This document shows positions 1-14,404 of a stretch of 62,198 nucleotides of DNA, one piece after another. The notes under the pieces were generated by a model. It was not told where the DNA came from and did no database searches. It saw nothing but the letters and a program-made list of their open reading frames with translations. A program made the translations under genes and the position numbers. Every line of letters starts with the position of its first letter. The stretch's first letter is position 1. Source of the DNA: Meloidogyne chitwoodi (lineage: Eukaryota > Nematoda > Chromadorea > Rhabditida > Meloidogynidae); NCBI GenBank assembly GCA_015183035.1, contig JACZZP010000027.1, positions 1-62,198 of the forward strand. Reading direction: 5' to 3'.

Positions 1-3000
1 ATTTGAAAAAAAATTAATAAAAAAATTTAAAAAAACAGAATAAAAAATATTCTTTTAAAAAAATATAAAGTTGATAAAATTTGAAAAAAAATTAATAAAA
101 AAATTTAAAAAAACAGAATAAAAAATATTCTTTTAAAAAAATATAAAGTTGATAAAATTTGAAAAAAAATTAATAAAAAAATTTAAAAAAACAGAATAAA
201 AAATATTCTTTTAAAAAAATATAAAGTTGATAAAATTTGAAAAAAAATTAATAAAAAAATTTAAAAAAACAGAATAAAAAATATTCTTTTAAAAAAATAT
301 AAAGTTGATAAAATTTGAAAAAAAATTAATAAAAAAATTTAAAAAAACAGAATAAAAAATATTCTTTTAAAAAAATATAAAGTTGATAAAATTTGAAAAA
401 AAATTAATAAAAAAATTTAAAAAAACAGAATAAAAAATATTCTTTTAAAAAAATATAAAGTTGATAAAATTTGAAAAAAAATTAATAAAAAAATTTAAAA
501 AAACAGAATAAAAAATATTCTTTTAAAAAAATATAAAGTTGATAAAATTTGAAAAAAAATTAATAAAAAAATTTAAAAAAACAGAATAAAAAATATTCTT
601 TTAAAAAAATATAAAGTTGATAAAATTTGAAAAAAAATTAATAAAAAAATTTAAAAAAACAGAATAAAAAATATTCTTTTAAAAAAATATAAAGTTGATA
701 AAATTTGAAAAAAAATTAATAAAAAAATTTAAAAAAACAGAATAAAAAATATTCTTTTAAAAAAATATAAAGTTGATAAAATTTGAAAAAAAATTAATAA
801 AAAAATTTAAAAAAACAGAATAAAAAATATTCTTTTAAAAAAATATAAAGTTGATAAAATTTGAAAAAAAATTAATAAAAAAATTTAAAAAAACAGAATA
901 AAAAATATTCTTTTAAAAAAATATAAAGTTGATAAAATTTGAAAAAAAATTAATAAAAAAATTTAAAAAAACAGAATAAAAAATATTCTTTTAAAAAAAT
1001 ATAAAGTTGATAAAATTTGAAAAAAAATTAATAAAAAAATTTAAAAAAACAGAATAAAAAATATTCTTTTAAAAAAATATAAAGTTGATAAAATTTGAAA
1101 AAAAATTAATAAAAAAATTTAAAAAAACAGAATAAAAAATATTCTTTTAAAAAAATATAAAGTTGATAAAATTTGAAAAAAAATTAATAAAAAAATTTAA
1201 AAAAACAGAATAAAAAATATTCTTTTAAAAAAATATAAAGTTGATAAAATTTGAAAAAAAATTAATAAAAAAATTTAAAAAAACAGAATAAAAAATATTC
1301 TTTTAAAAAAATATAAAGTTGATAAAATTTGAAAAAAAATTAATAAAAAAATTTAAAAAAACAGAATAAAAAATATTCTTTTAAAAAAATATAAAGTTGA
1401 TAAAATTTGAAAAAAAATTAATAAAAAAATTTAAAAAAACAGAATAAAAAATATTCTTTTAAAAAAATATAAAGTTGATAAAATTTGAAAAAAAATTAAT
1501 AAAAAAATTTAAAAAAACAGAATAAAAAATATTCTTTTAAAAAAATATAAAGTTGATAAAATTTGAAAAAAAATTAATAAAAAAATTTAAAAAAACAGAA
1601 TAAAAAATATTCTTTTAAAAAAATATAAAGTTGATAAAATTTGAAAAAAAATTAATAAAAAAATTTAAAAAAACAGAATAAAAAATATTCTTTTAAAAAA
1701 ATATAAAGTTGATAAAATTTGAAAAAAAATTAATAAAAAAATTTAAAAAAACAGAATAAAAAATATTCTTTTAAAAAAATATAAAGTTGATAAAATTTGA
1801 AAAAAAATTAATAAAAAAATTTAAAAAAACAGAATAAAAAATATTCTTTTAAAAAAATATAAAGTTGATAAAATTTGAAAAAAAATTAATAAAAAAATTT
1901 AAAAAAACAGAATAAAAAATATTCTTTTAAAAAAATATAAAGTTGATAAAATTTGAAAAAAAATTAATAAAAAAATTTAAAAAAACAGAATAAAAAATAT
2001 TCTTTTAAAAAAATATAAAGTTGATAAAATTTGAAAAAAAATTAATAAAAAAATTTAAAAAAACAGAATAAAAAATATTCTTTTAAAAAAATATAAAGTT
2101 GATAAAATTTGAAAAAAAATTAATAAAAAAATTTAAAAAAACAGAATAAAAAATATTCTTTTAAAAAAATATAAAGTTGATAAAATTTGAAAAAAAATTA
2201 ATAAAAAAATTTAAAAAAACAGAATAAAAAATATTCTTTTAAAAAAATATAAAGTTGATAAAATTTGAAAAAAAATTAATAAAAAAATTTAAAAAAACAG
2301 AATAAAAAATATTCTTTTAAAAAAATATAAAGTTGATAAAATTTGAAAAAAAATTAATAAAAAAATTTAAAAAAACAGAATAAAAAATATTCTTTTAAAA
2401 AAATATAAAGTTGATAAAATTTGAAAAAAAATTAATAAAAAAATTTAAAAAAACAGAATAAAAAATATTCTTTTAAAAAAATATAAAGTTGATAAAATTT
2501 GAAAAAAAATTAATAAAAAAATTTAAAAAAACAGAATAAAAAATATTCTTTTAAAAAAATATAAAGTTGATAAAATTTGAAAAAAAATTAATAAAAAAAT
2601 TTAAAAAAACAGAATAAAAAATATTCTTTTAAAAAAATATAAAGTTGATAAAATTTGAAAAAAAATTAATAAAAAAATTTAAAAAAACAGAATAAAAAAT
2701 ATTCTTTTAAAAAAATATAAAGTTGATAAAATTTGAAAAAAAATTAATAAAAAAATTTAAAAAAACAGAATAAAAAATATTCTTTTAAAAAAATATAAAG
2801 TTGATAAAATTTGAAAAAAAATTAATAAAAAAATTTAAAAAAACAGAATAAAAAATATTCTTTTAAAAAAATATAAAGTTGATAAAATTTGAAAAAAAAT
2901 TAATAAAAAAATTTAAAAAAACAGAATAAAAAATATTCTTTTAAAAAAATATAAAGTTGATAAAATTTGAAAAAAAATTAATAAAAAAATTTAAAAAAAC

Positions 3001-6000
3001 AGAATAAAAAATATTCTTTTAAAAAAATATAAAGTTGATAAAATTTGAAAAAAAATTAATAAAAAAATTTAAAAAAACAGAATAAAAAATATTCTTTTAA
3101 AAAAATATAAAGTTGATAAAATTTGAAAAAAAATTAATAAAAAAATTTAAAAAAACAGAATAAAAAATATTCTTTTAAAAAAATATAAAGTTGATAAAAT
3201 TTGAAAAAAAATTAATAAAAAAATTTAAAAAAACAGAATAAAAAATATTCTTTTAAAAAAATATAAAGTTGATAAAATTTGAAAAAAAATTAATAAAAAA
3301 ATTTAAAAAAACAGAATAAAAAATATTCTTTTAAAAAAATATAAAGTTGATAAAATTTGAAAAAAAATTAATAAAAAAATTTAAAAAAACAGAATAAAAA
3401 ATATTCTTTTAAAAAAATATAAAGTTGATAAAATTTGAAAAAAAATTAATAAAAAAATTTAAAAAAACAGAATAAAAAATATTCTTTTAAAAAAATATAA
3501 AGTTGATAAAATTTGAAAAAAAATTAATAAAAAAATTTAAAAAAACAGAATAAAAAATATTCTTTTAAAAAAATATAAAGTTGATAAAATTTGAAAAAAA
3601 ATTAATAAAAAAATTTAAAAAAACAGAATAAAAAATATTCTTTTAAAAAAATATAAAGTTGATAAAATTTGAAAAAAAATTAATAAAAAAATTTAAAAAA
3701 ACAGAATAAAAAATATTCTTTTAAAAAAATATAAAGTTGATAAAATTTGAAAAAAAATTAATAAAAAAATTTAAAAAAACAGAATAAAAAATATTCTTTT
3801 AAAAAAAATATAAAGTTGATAAAATTTGAAAAAAAATTAATAAAAAAATTTAAAAAAACAGAATAAAAAATATTCTTTTAAAAAAATATAAAGTTGATAA
3901 AATTTGAAAAAAAATTAATAAAAAAATTTAAAAAAACAGAATAAAAAATATTCTTTTAAAAAAATATAAAGTTGATAAAATTTGAAAAAAAATTAATAAA
4001 AAAATTTAAAAAAACAGAATAAAAAATATTCTTTTAAAAAAATATAAAGTTGATAAAATTTGAAAAAAAATTAATAAAAAAATTTAAAAAAACAGAATAA
4101 AAAATATTCTTTTAAAAAAATATAAAGTTGATAAAATTTGAAAAAAAATTAATAAAAAAATTTAAAAAAACAGAATAAAAAATATTCTTTTAAAAAAATA
4201 TAAAGTTGATAAAATTTGAAAAAAAATTAATAAAAAAATTTAAAAAAACAGAATAAAAAATATTCTTTTAAAAAAATATAAAGTTGATAAAATTTGAAAA
4301 AAAATTAATAAAAAAATTTAAAAAAACAGAATAAAAAATATTCTTTTAAAAAAAATATAAAGTTGATAAAATTTGAAAAAAAATTAATAAAAAAATTTAA
4401 AAAAACAGAATAAAAAATATTCTTTTAAAAAAATATAAAGTTGATAAAATTTGAAAAAAAATTAATAAAAAAATTTAAAAAAACAGAATAAAAAATATTC
4501 TTTTAAAAAAATATAAAGTTGATAAAATTTGAAAAAAAATTAATAAAAAAATTTAAAAAAACAGAATAAAAAATATTCTTTTAAAAAAATATAAAGTTGA
4601 TAAAATTTGAAAAAAAATTAATAAAAAAATTTAAAAAAACAGAATAAAAAATATTCTTTTAAAAAAATATAAAGTTGATAAAATTTGAAAAAAAATTAAT
4701 AAAAAAATTTAAAAAAACAGAATAAAAAATATTCTTTTAAAAAAATATAAAGTTGATAAAATTTGAAAAAAAATTAATAAAAAAATTTAAAAAAACAGAA
4801 TAAAAAATATTCTTTTAAAAAAATATAAAGTTGATAAAATTTGAAAAAAAATTAATAAAAAAATTTAAAAAAACAGAATAAAAAATATTCTTTTAAAAAA
4901 ATATAAAGTTGATAAAATTTGAAAAAAAATTAATAAAAAAATTTAAAAAAACAGAATAAAAAATATTCTTTTAAAAAAATATAAAGTTGATAAAATTTGA
5001 AAAAAAATTAATAAAAAAATTTAAAAAAACAGAATAAAAAATATTCTTTTAAAAAAATATAAAGTTGATAAAATTTGAAAAAAAATTAATAAAAAAATTT
5101 AAAAAAACAGAATAAAAAATATTCTTTTAAAAAAATATAAAGTTGATAAAATTTGAAAAAAAATTAATAAAAAAATTTAAAAAAACAGAATAAAAAATAT
5201 TCTTTTAAAAAAATATAAAGTTGATAAAATTTGAAAAAAAATTAATAAAAAAATTTAAAAAAACAGAATAAAAAATATTCTTTTAAAAAAATATAAAGTT
5301 GATAAAATTTGAAAAAAAATTAATAAAAAAATTTAAAAAAACAGAATAAAAAATATTCTTTTAAAAAAATATAAAGTTGATAAAATTTGAAAAAAAATTA
5401 ATAAAAAAATTTAAAAAAACAGAATAAAAAATATTCTTTTAAAAAAATATAAAGTTGATAAAATTTGAAAAAAAATTAATAAAAAAATTTAAAAAAACAG
5501 AATAAAAAATATTCTTTTAAAAAAATATAAAGTTGATAAAATTTGAAAAAAAATTAATAAAAAAATTTAAAAAAACAGAATAAAAAATATTCTTTTAAAA
5601 AAATATAAAGTTGATAAAATTTGAAAAAAAATTAATAAAAAAATTTAAAAAAACAGAATAAAAAATATTCTTTTAAAAAAATATAAAGTTGATAAAATTT
5701 GAAAAAAAATTAATAAAAAAATTTAAAAAAACAGAATAAAAAATATTCTTTTAAAAAAATATAAAGTTGATAAAATTTGAAAAAAAATTAATAAAAAAAT
5801 TTAAAAAAACAGAATAAAAAATATTCTTTTAAAAAAATATAAAGTTGATAAAATTTGAAAAAAAATTAATAAAAAAATTTAAAAAAACAGAATAAAAAAT
5901 ATTCTTTTAAAAAAATATAAAGTTGATAAAATTTGAAAAAAAATTAATAAAAAAATTTAAAAAAACAGAATAAAAAATATTCTTTTAAAAAAATATAAAG

Positions 6001-9000
6001 TTGATAAAATTTGAAAAAAAATTAATAAAAAAATTTAAAAAAACAGAATAAAAAATATTCTTTTAAAAAAATATAAAGTTGATAAAATTTGAAAAAAAAT
6101 TAATAAAAAAATTTAAAAAAACAGAATAAAAAATATTCTTTTAAAAAAATATAAAGTTGATAAAATTTGAAAAAAAATTAATAAAAAAATTTAAAAAAAC
6201 AGAATAAAAAATATTCTTTTAAAAAAATATAAAGTTGATAAAATTTGAAAAAAAATTAATAAAAAAATTTAAAAAAACAGAATAAAAAATATTCTTTTAA
6301 AAAAATATAAAGTTGATAAAATTTGAAAAAAAATTAATAAAAAAATTTAAAAAAACAGAATAAAAAATATTCTTTTAAAAAAATATAAAGTTGATAAAAT
6401 TTGAAAAAAAATTAATAAAAAAATTTAAAAAAACAGAATAAAAAATATTCTTTTAAAAAAATATAAAGTTGATAAAATTTGAAAAAAAATTAATAAAAAA
6501 ATTTAAAAAAACAGAATAAAAAATATTCTTTTAAAAAAATATAAAGTTGATAAAATTTGAAAAAAAATTAATAAAAAAATTTAAAAAAACAGAATAAAAA
6601 ATATTCTTTTAAAAAAAATATAAAGTTGATAAAATTTGAAAAAAAATTAATAAAAAAATTTAAAAAAACAGAATAAAAAATATTCTTTTAAAAAAATATA
6701 AAGTTGATAAAATTTGAAAAAAAATTAATAAAAAAATTTAAAAAAACAGAATAAAAAATATTCTTTTAAAAAAAATATAAAGTTGATAAAATTTGAAAAA
6801 AAATTAATAAAAAAATTTAAAAAAACAGAATAAAAAATATTCTTTTAAAAAAATATAAAGTTGATAAAATTTGAAAAAAAATTAATAAAAAAATTTAAAA
6901 AAACAGAATAAAAAATATTCTTTTAAAAAAATATAAAGTTGATAAAATTTGAAAAAAAATTAATAAAAAAATTTAAAAAAACAGAATAAAAAATATTCTT
7001 TTAAAAAAATATAAAGTTGATAAAATTTGAAAAAAAATTAATAAAAAAATTTAAAAAAACAGAATAAAAAATATTCTTTTAAAAAAATATAAAGTTGATA
7101 AAATTTGAAAAAAAATTAATAAAAAAATTTAAAAAAACAGAATAAAAAATATTCTTTTAAAAAAATATAAAGTTGATAAAATTTGAAAAAAAATTAATAA
7201 AAAAATTTAAAAAAACAGAATAAAAAATATTCTTTTAAAAAAATATAAAGTTGATAAAATTTGAAAAAAAATTAATAAAAAAATTTAAAAAAACAGAATA
7301 AAAAATATTCTTTTAAAAAAATATAAAGTTGATAAAATTTGAAAAAAAATTAATAAAAAAATTTAAAAAAACAGAATAAAAAATATTCTTTTAAAAAAAT
7401 ATAAAGTTGATAAAATTTGAAAAAAAATTAATAAAAAAATTTAAAAAAACAGAATAAAAAATATTCTTTTAAAAAAATATAAAGTTGATAAAATTTGAAA
7501 AAAAATTAATAAAAAAATTTAAAAAAACAGAATAAAAAATATTCTTTTAAAAAAATATAAAGTTGATAAAATTTGAAAAAAAATTAATAAAAAAATTTAA
7601 AAAAACAGAATAAAAAATATTCTTTTAAAAAAAATATAAAGTTGATAAAATTTGAAAAAAAATTAATAAAAAAATTTAAAAAAACAGAATAAAAAATATT
7701 CTTTTAAAAAAATATAAAGTTGATAAAATTTGAAAAAAAATTAATAAAAAAATTTAAAAAAACAGAATAAAAAATATTCTTTTAAAAAAATATAAAGTTG
7801 ATAAAATTTGAAAAAAAATTAATAAAAAAATTTAAAAAAACAGAATAAAAAATATTCTTTTAAAAAAAATATAAAGTTGATAAAATTTGAAAAAAAATTA
7901 ATAAAAAAATTTAAAAAAACAGAATAAAAAATATTCTTTTAAAAAAATATAAAGTTGATAAAATTTGAAAAAAAATTAATAAAAAAATTTAAAAAAACAG
8001 AATAAAAAATATTCTTTTAAAAAAATATAAAGTTGATAAAATTTGAAAAAAAATTAATAAAAAAATTTAAAAAAACAGAATAAAAAATATTCTTTTAAAA
8101 AAAATATAAAGTTGATAAAATTTGAAAAAAAATTAATAAAAAAATTTAAAAAAACAGAATAAAAAATATTCTTTTAAAAAAAATATAAAGTTGATAAAAT
8201 TTGAAAAAAAATTAATAAAAAAATTTAAAAAAACAGAATAAAAAATATTCTTTTAAAAAAATATAAAGTTGATAAAATTTGAAAAAAAATTAATAAAAAA
8301 ATTTAAAAAAACAGAATAAAAAATATTCTTTTAAAAAAAATATAAAGTTGATAAAATTTGAAAAAAAATTAATAAAAAAATTTAAAAAAACAGAATAAAA
8401 AATATTCTTTTAAAAAAAATATAAAGTTGATAAAATTTGAAAAAAAATTAATAAAAAAATTTAAAAAAACAGAATAAAAAATATTCTTTTAAAAAAATAT
8501 AAAGTTGATAAAATTTGAAAAAAAATTAATAAAAAAATTTAAAAAAACAGAATAAAAAATATTCTTTTAAAAAAAATATAAAGTTGATAAAATTTGAAAA
8601 AAAATTAATAAAAAAATTTAAAAAAACAGAATAAAAAATATTCTTTTAAAAAAATATAAAGTTGATAAAATTTGAAAAAAAATTAATAAAAAAATTTAAA
8701 AAAACAGAATAAAAAATATTCTTTTAAAAAAAATATAAAGTTGATAAAATTTGAAAAAAAATTAATAAAAAAATTTAAAAAAACAGAATAAAAAATATTC
8801 TTTTAAAAAAATATAAAGTTGATAAAATTTGAAAAAAAATTAATAAAAAAATTTAAAAAAACAGAATAAAAAATATTCTTTTAAAAAAATATAAAGTTGA
8901 TAAAATTTGAAAAAAAATTAATAAAAAAATTTAAAAAAACAGAATAAAAAATATTCTTTTAAAAAAAATATAAAGTTGATAAAATTTGAAAAAAAATTAA

Positions 9001-12000
9001 TAAAAAAATTTAAAAAAACAGAATAAAAAATATTCTTTTAAAAAAAATATAAAGTTGATAAAATTTGAAAAAAAATTAATAAAAAAATTTAAAAAAACAG
9101 AATAAAAAATATTCTTTTAAAAAAATATAAAGTTGATAAAATTTGAAAAAAAATTAATAAAAAAATTTAAAAAAACAGAATAAAAAATATTCTTTTAAAA
9201 AAAATATAAAGTTGATAAAATTTGAAAAAAAATTAATAAAAAAATTTAAAAAAACAGAATAAAAAATATTCTTTTAAAAAAATATAAAGTTGATAAAATT
9301 TGAAAAAAAATTAATAAAAAAATTTAAAAAAACAGAATAAAAAATATTCTTTTAAAAAAATATAAAGTTGATAAAATTTGAAAAAAAATTAATAAAAAAA
9401 TTTAAAAAAACAGAATAAAAAATATTCTTTTAAAAAAAATATAAAGTTGATAAAATTTGAAAAAAAATTAATAAAAAAATTTAAAAAAACAGAATAAAAA
9501 ATATTCTTTTAAAAAAAATATAAAGTTGATAAAATTTGAAAAAAAATTAATAAAAAAATTTAAAAAAACAGAATAAAAAATATTCTTTTAAAAAAATATA
9601 AAGTTGATAAAATTTGAAAAAAAATTAATAAAAAAATTTAAAAAAACAGAATAAAAAATATTCTTTTAAAAAAATATAAAGTTGATAAAATTTGAAAAAA
9701 AATTAATAAAAAAATTTAAAAAAACAGAATAAAAAATATTCTTTTAAAAAAATATAAAGTTGATAAAATTTGAAAAAAAATTAATAAAAAAATTTAAAAA
9801 AACAGAATAAAAAATATTCTTTTAAAAAAATATAAAGTTGATAAAATTTGAAAAAAAATTAATAAAAAAATTTAAAAAAACAGAATAAAAAATATTCTTT
9901 TAAAAAAATATAAAGTTGATAAAATTTGAAAAAAAATTAATAAAAAAATTTAAAAAAACAGAATAAAAAATATTCTTTTAAAAAAAATATAAAGTTGATA
10001 AAATTTGAAAAAAAATTAATAAAAAAATTTAAAAAAACAGAATAAAAAATATTCTTTTAAAAAAAATATAAAGTTGATAAAATTTGAAAAAAAATTAATA
10101 AAAAAATTTAAAAAAACAGAATAAAAAATATTCTTTTAAAAAAATATAAAGTTGATAAAATTTGAAAAAAAATTAATAAAAAAATTTAAAAAAACAGAAT
10201 AAAAAATATTCTTTTAAAAAAATATAAAGTTGATAAAATTTGAAAAAAAATTAATAAAAAAATTTAAAAAAACAGAATAAAAAATATTCTTTTAAAAAAA
10301 TATAAAGTTGATAAAATTTGAAAAAAAATTAATAAAAAAATTTAAAAAAACAGAATAAAAAATATTCTTTTAAAAAAAATATAAAGTTGATAAAATTTGA
10401 AAAAAAATTAATAAAAAAATTTAAAAAAACAGAATAAAAAATATTCTTTTAAAAAAAATATAAAGTTGATAAAATTTGAAAAAAAATTAATAAAAAAATT
10501 TAAAAAAACAGAATAAAAAATATTCTTTTAAAAAAAATATAAAGTTGATAAAATTTGAAAAAAAATTAATAAAAAAATTTAAAAAAACAGAATAAAAAAT
10601 ATTCTTTTAAAAAAATATAAAGTTGATAAAATTTGAAAAAAAATTAATAAAAAAATTTAAAAAAACAGAATAAAAAATATTCTTTTAAAAAAATATAAAG
10701 TTGATAAAATTTGAAAAAAAATTAATAAAAAAATTTAAAAAAACAGAATAAAAAATATTCTTTTAAAAAAATATAAAGTTGATAAAATTTGAAAAAAAAT
10801 TAATAAAAAAATTTAAAAAAACAGAATAAAAAATATTCTTTTAAAAAAATATAAAGTTGATAAAATTTGAAAAAAAATTAATAAAAAAATTTAAAAAAAC
10901 AGAATAAAAAATATTCTTTTAAAAAAATATAAAGTTGATAAAATTTGAAAAAAAATTAATAAAAAAATTTAAAAAAACAGAATAAAAAATATTCTTTTAA
11001 AAAAATATAAAGTTGATAAAATTTGAAAAAAAATTAATAAAAAAATTTAAAAAAACAGAATAAAAAATATTCTTTTAAAAAAATATAAAGTTGATAAAAT
11101 TTGAAAAAAAATTAATAAAAAAATTTAAAAAAACAGAATAAAAAATATTCTTTTAAAAAAAATATAAAGTTGATAAAATTTGAAAAAAAATTAATAAAAA
11201 AATTTAAAAAAACAGAATAAAAAATATTCTTTTAAAAAAATATAAAGTTGATAAAATTTGAAAAAAAATTAATAAAAAAATTTAAAAAAACAGAATAAAA
11301 AATATTCTTTTAAAAAAAATATAAAGTTGATAAAATTTGAAAAAAAATTAATAAAAAAATTTAAAAAAACAGAATAAAAAATATTCTTTTAAAAAAATAT
11401 AAAGTTGATAAAATTTGAAAAAAAATTAATAAAAAAATTTAAAAAAACAGAATAAAAAATATTCTTTTAAAAAAAATATAAAGTTGATAAAATTTGAAAA
11501 AAAATTAATAAAAAAATTTAAAAAAACAGAATAAAAAATATTCTTTTAAAAAAAATATAAAGTTGATAAAATTTGAAAAAAAATTAATAAAAAAATTTAA
11601 AAAAACAGAATAAAAAATATTCTTTTAAAAAAAATATAAAGTTGATAAAATTTGAAAAAAAATTAATAAAAAAATTTAAAAAAACAGAATAAAAAATATT
11701 CTTTTAAAAAAATATAAAGTTGATAAAATTTGAAAAAAAATTAATAAAAAAATTTAAAAAAACAGAATAAAAAATATTCTTTTAAAAAAAATATAAAGTT
11801 GATAAAATTTGAAAAAAAATTAATAAAAAAATTTAAAAAAACAGAATAAAAAATATTCTTTTAAAAAAATATAAAGTTGATAAAATTTGAAAAAAAATTA
11901 ATAAAAAAATTTAAAAAAACAGAATAAAAAATATTCTTTTAAAAAAAATATAAAGTTGATAAAATTTGAAAAAAAATTAATAAAAAAATTTAAAAAAACA

Positions 12001-13776
12001 GAATAAAAAATATTCTTTTAAAAAAATATAAAGTTGATAAAATTTGAAAAAAAATTAATAAAAAAATTTAAAAAAACAGAATAAAAAATATTCTTTTAAA
12101 AAAATATAAAGTTGATAAAATTTGAAAAAAAATTAATAAAAAAATTTAAAAAAACAGAATAAAAAATATTCTTTTAAAAAAAATATAAAGTTGATAAAAT
12201 TTGAAAAAAAATTAATAAAAAAATTTAAAAAAACAGAATAAAAAATATTCTTTTAAAAAAATATAAAGTTGATAAAATTTGAAAAAAAATTAATAAAAAA
12301 ATTTAAAAAAACAGAATAAAAAATATTCTTTTAAAAAAATATAAAGTTGATAAAATTTGAAAAAAAATTAATAAAAAAATTTAAAAAAACAGAATAAAAA
12401 ATATTCTTTTAAAAAAAATATAAAGTTGATAAAATTTGAAAAAAAATTATAAAAAAATTTAAAAAAACAGAATAAAAAATATTCTTTTAAAAAAAATATA
12501 AAGTTGATAAAATTTGAAAAAAAATTAATAAAAAAATTTAAAAAAACAGAATAAAAAATATTCTTTTAAAAAAATATAAAGTTGATAAAATTTGAAAAAA
12601 AATTAATAAAAAAATTTAAAAAAACAGAATAAAAAATATTCTTTTAAAAAAATATAAAGTTGATAAAATTTGAAAAAAAATTAATAAAAAAATTTAAAAA
12701 AACAGAATAAAAAATATTCTTTTAAAAAAATATAAAGTTGATAAAATTTGAAAAAAAATTAATAAAAAAATTTAAAAAAACAGAATAAAAAATATTCTTT
12801 TAAAAAAAATATAAAGTTGATAAAATTTGAAAAAAAATTTATAAAAAAATTTAAAAAAACAGAATAAAAAATATTCTTTTAAAAAAAATATAAAGTTGAT
12901 AAAATTTGAAAAAAAATTAATAAAAAAATTTAAAAAAACAGAATAAAAAATATTCTTTTAAAAAAATATAAAGTTGATAAAATTTGAAAAAAAATTAATA
13001 AAAAAATTTAAAAAAACAGAATAAAAAATATTCTTTTAAAAAAATATAAAGTTGATAAAATTTGAAAAAAAATTAATAAAAAAATTTAAAAAAACAGAAT
13101 AAAAAATATTCTTTTAAAAAAATATAAAGTTGATAAAATTTGAAAAAAAATTTATAAAAAAATTTAAAAAAACAGAATAAAAAATATTCTTTTAAAAAAA
13201 ATATAAAGTTGATAAAATTTGAAAAAAAATTAATAAAAAAATTTAAAAAAACAGAATAAAAAATATTCTTTTAAAAAAATATAAAGTTGATAAAATTTGA
13301 AAAAAAATTAATAAAAAAATTTAAAAAAACAGAATAAAAAATATTCTTTTAAAAAAAATATAAAGTTGATAAAATTTGAAAAAAAATTAATAAAAAAATT
13401 TAAAAAAACAGAATAAAAAATATTCTTTTAAAAAAATATAAAGTTGATAAAATTTGAAAAAAAATTAATAAAAAAATTTAAAAAAACAGAATAAAAAATA
13501 TTCTTTTAAAAAAATATAAAGTTGATAAAATTTGAAAAAAAATTTATAAAAAAATTTAAAAAAACAGAATAAAAAATATTCTTTTAAAAAAAATATAAAG
13601 TTGATAAAATTTGAAAAAAAATTAATAAAAAAATTTAAAAAAACAGAATAAAAAATATTCTTTTAAAAAAAATATAAAGTTGATAAAATTTGAAAAAAAA
13701 TTAATAAAAAAATTTAAAAAAACAGAATAAAAAATATTCTTTTAAAAAAATATAAAGTTGATAAAATTTGAAAAAA
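1..13776. repeat. 78-bp satellite array, about 176 copies
   Basis: Tandem array of a 78-bp AT-only-like unit (landmarks: ATTTGAAAAAAAATTAATA, ACAGAATAAAAAATATTC, ATAAAGTTGATAAA). Copies are identical for roughly the first 3.8 kb. From about 3800 some units carry one extra A in the run before TATAAAG, giving 79 bp. Units with other changes (AATTATAA, AATTTATAA) appear only near the right end (about 12445, 12838, 13149, 13541). The array starts at or before the window edge and stops abruptly at about 13776 inside a unit. It holds no gene. Low internal divergence points to recent amplification or strong homogenisation. Confidence 0.98.
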
Positions 13777-14404
13777 CATGAATTTATCATCACAGGTCAA
13801 TAAAGTGATTTTCTATAATCTTCTCTTATTCTTATTATTTTATTTCTTTGTTAATAATATTTATATGTATTATAAATTTTTATAAAAAATAATTGATTGA
13901 ATTAAATTTAATTAATTTTTTATATTTTATAATGCTCTAGAAATAACAAAACATTATACTCAAAAGAATTAGGTGATCGAAGATTTTCCAAATATATGAA
14001 TTATTCTCAACAACAAATGAAGATGTTTTTACTATTCAAAAGTCCAAAATATCCAATAATCTTCCGGAATATGATGCCGTGAATATTTTTTTATAATATA
14101 TCTATTAAAATTTTGTACTTTATCTATAAAATTTGCTACGTAAATGTTAATTTAAAAAGTTATTCTTCCGGATTTCAAAATGAAATTTAAAATAATTCAA
14201 TTGTACAAACTTAAAATTTTAATTTTACATTGAATGTTAAAAGGAAATGAGCATTTTCATTAATTCCTTTGACAAGATGGCAGCTGTATCAATACGGTAA
14301 TTTTTTTGAAAACGTGGAAATGTTTTATATTAACTTCATATAAATAAAAGCCATTCTAGTCTACTATTTAGAAAAAGTAAATTAAACTTTAAATAATTAA
14401 AAAA
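13777..14404 (+). promoter_or_regulatory. Upstream region of the expansin gene, with TATA-like box
   Basis: Non-repetitive AT-rich sequence between the satellite and the expansin start codon. A TATAAATA box lies at 14339-14346, 59 bp before the ATG, the only clear promoter-like signal. I searched by eye for the TGCACTT-type and ATGCCA-type gland motifs described for plant-parasitic nematode effectors and did not find one here. No other gene was seen. Confidence 0.4.
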
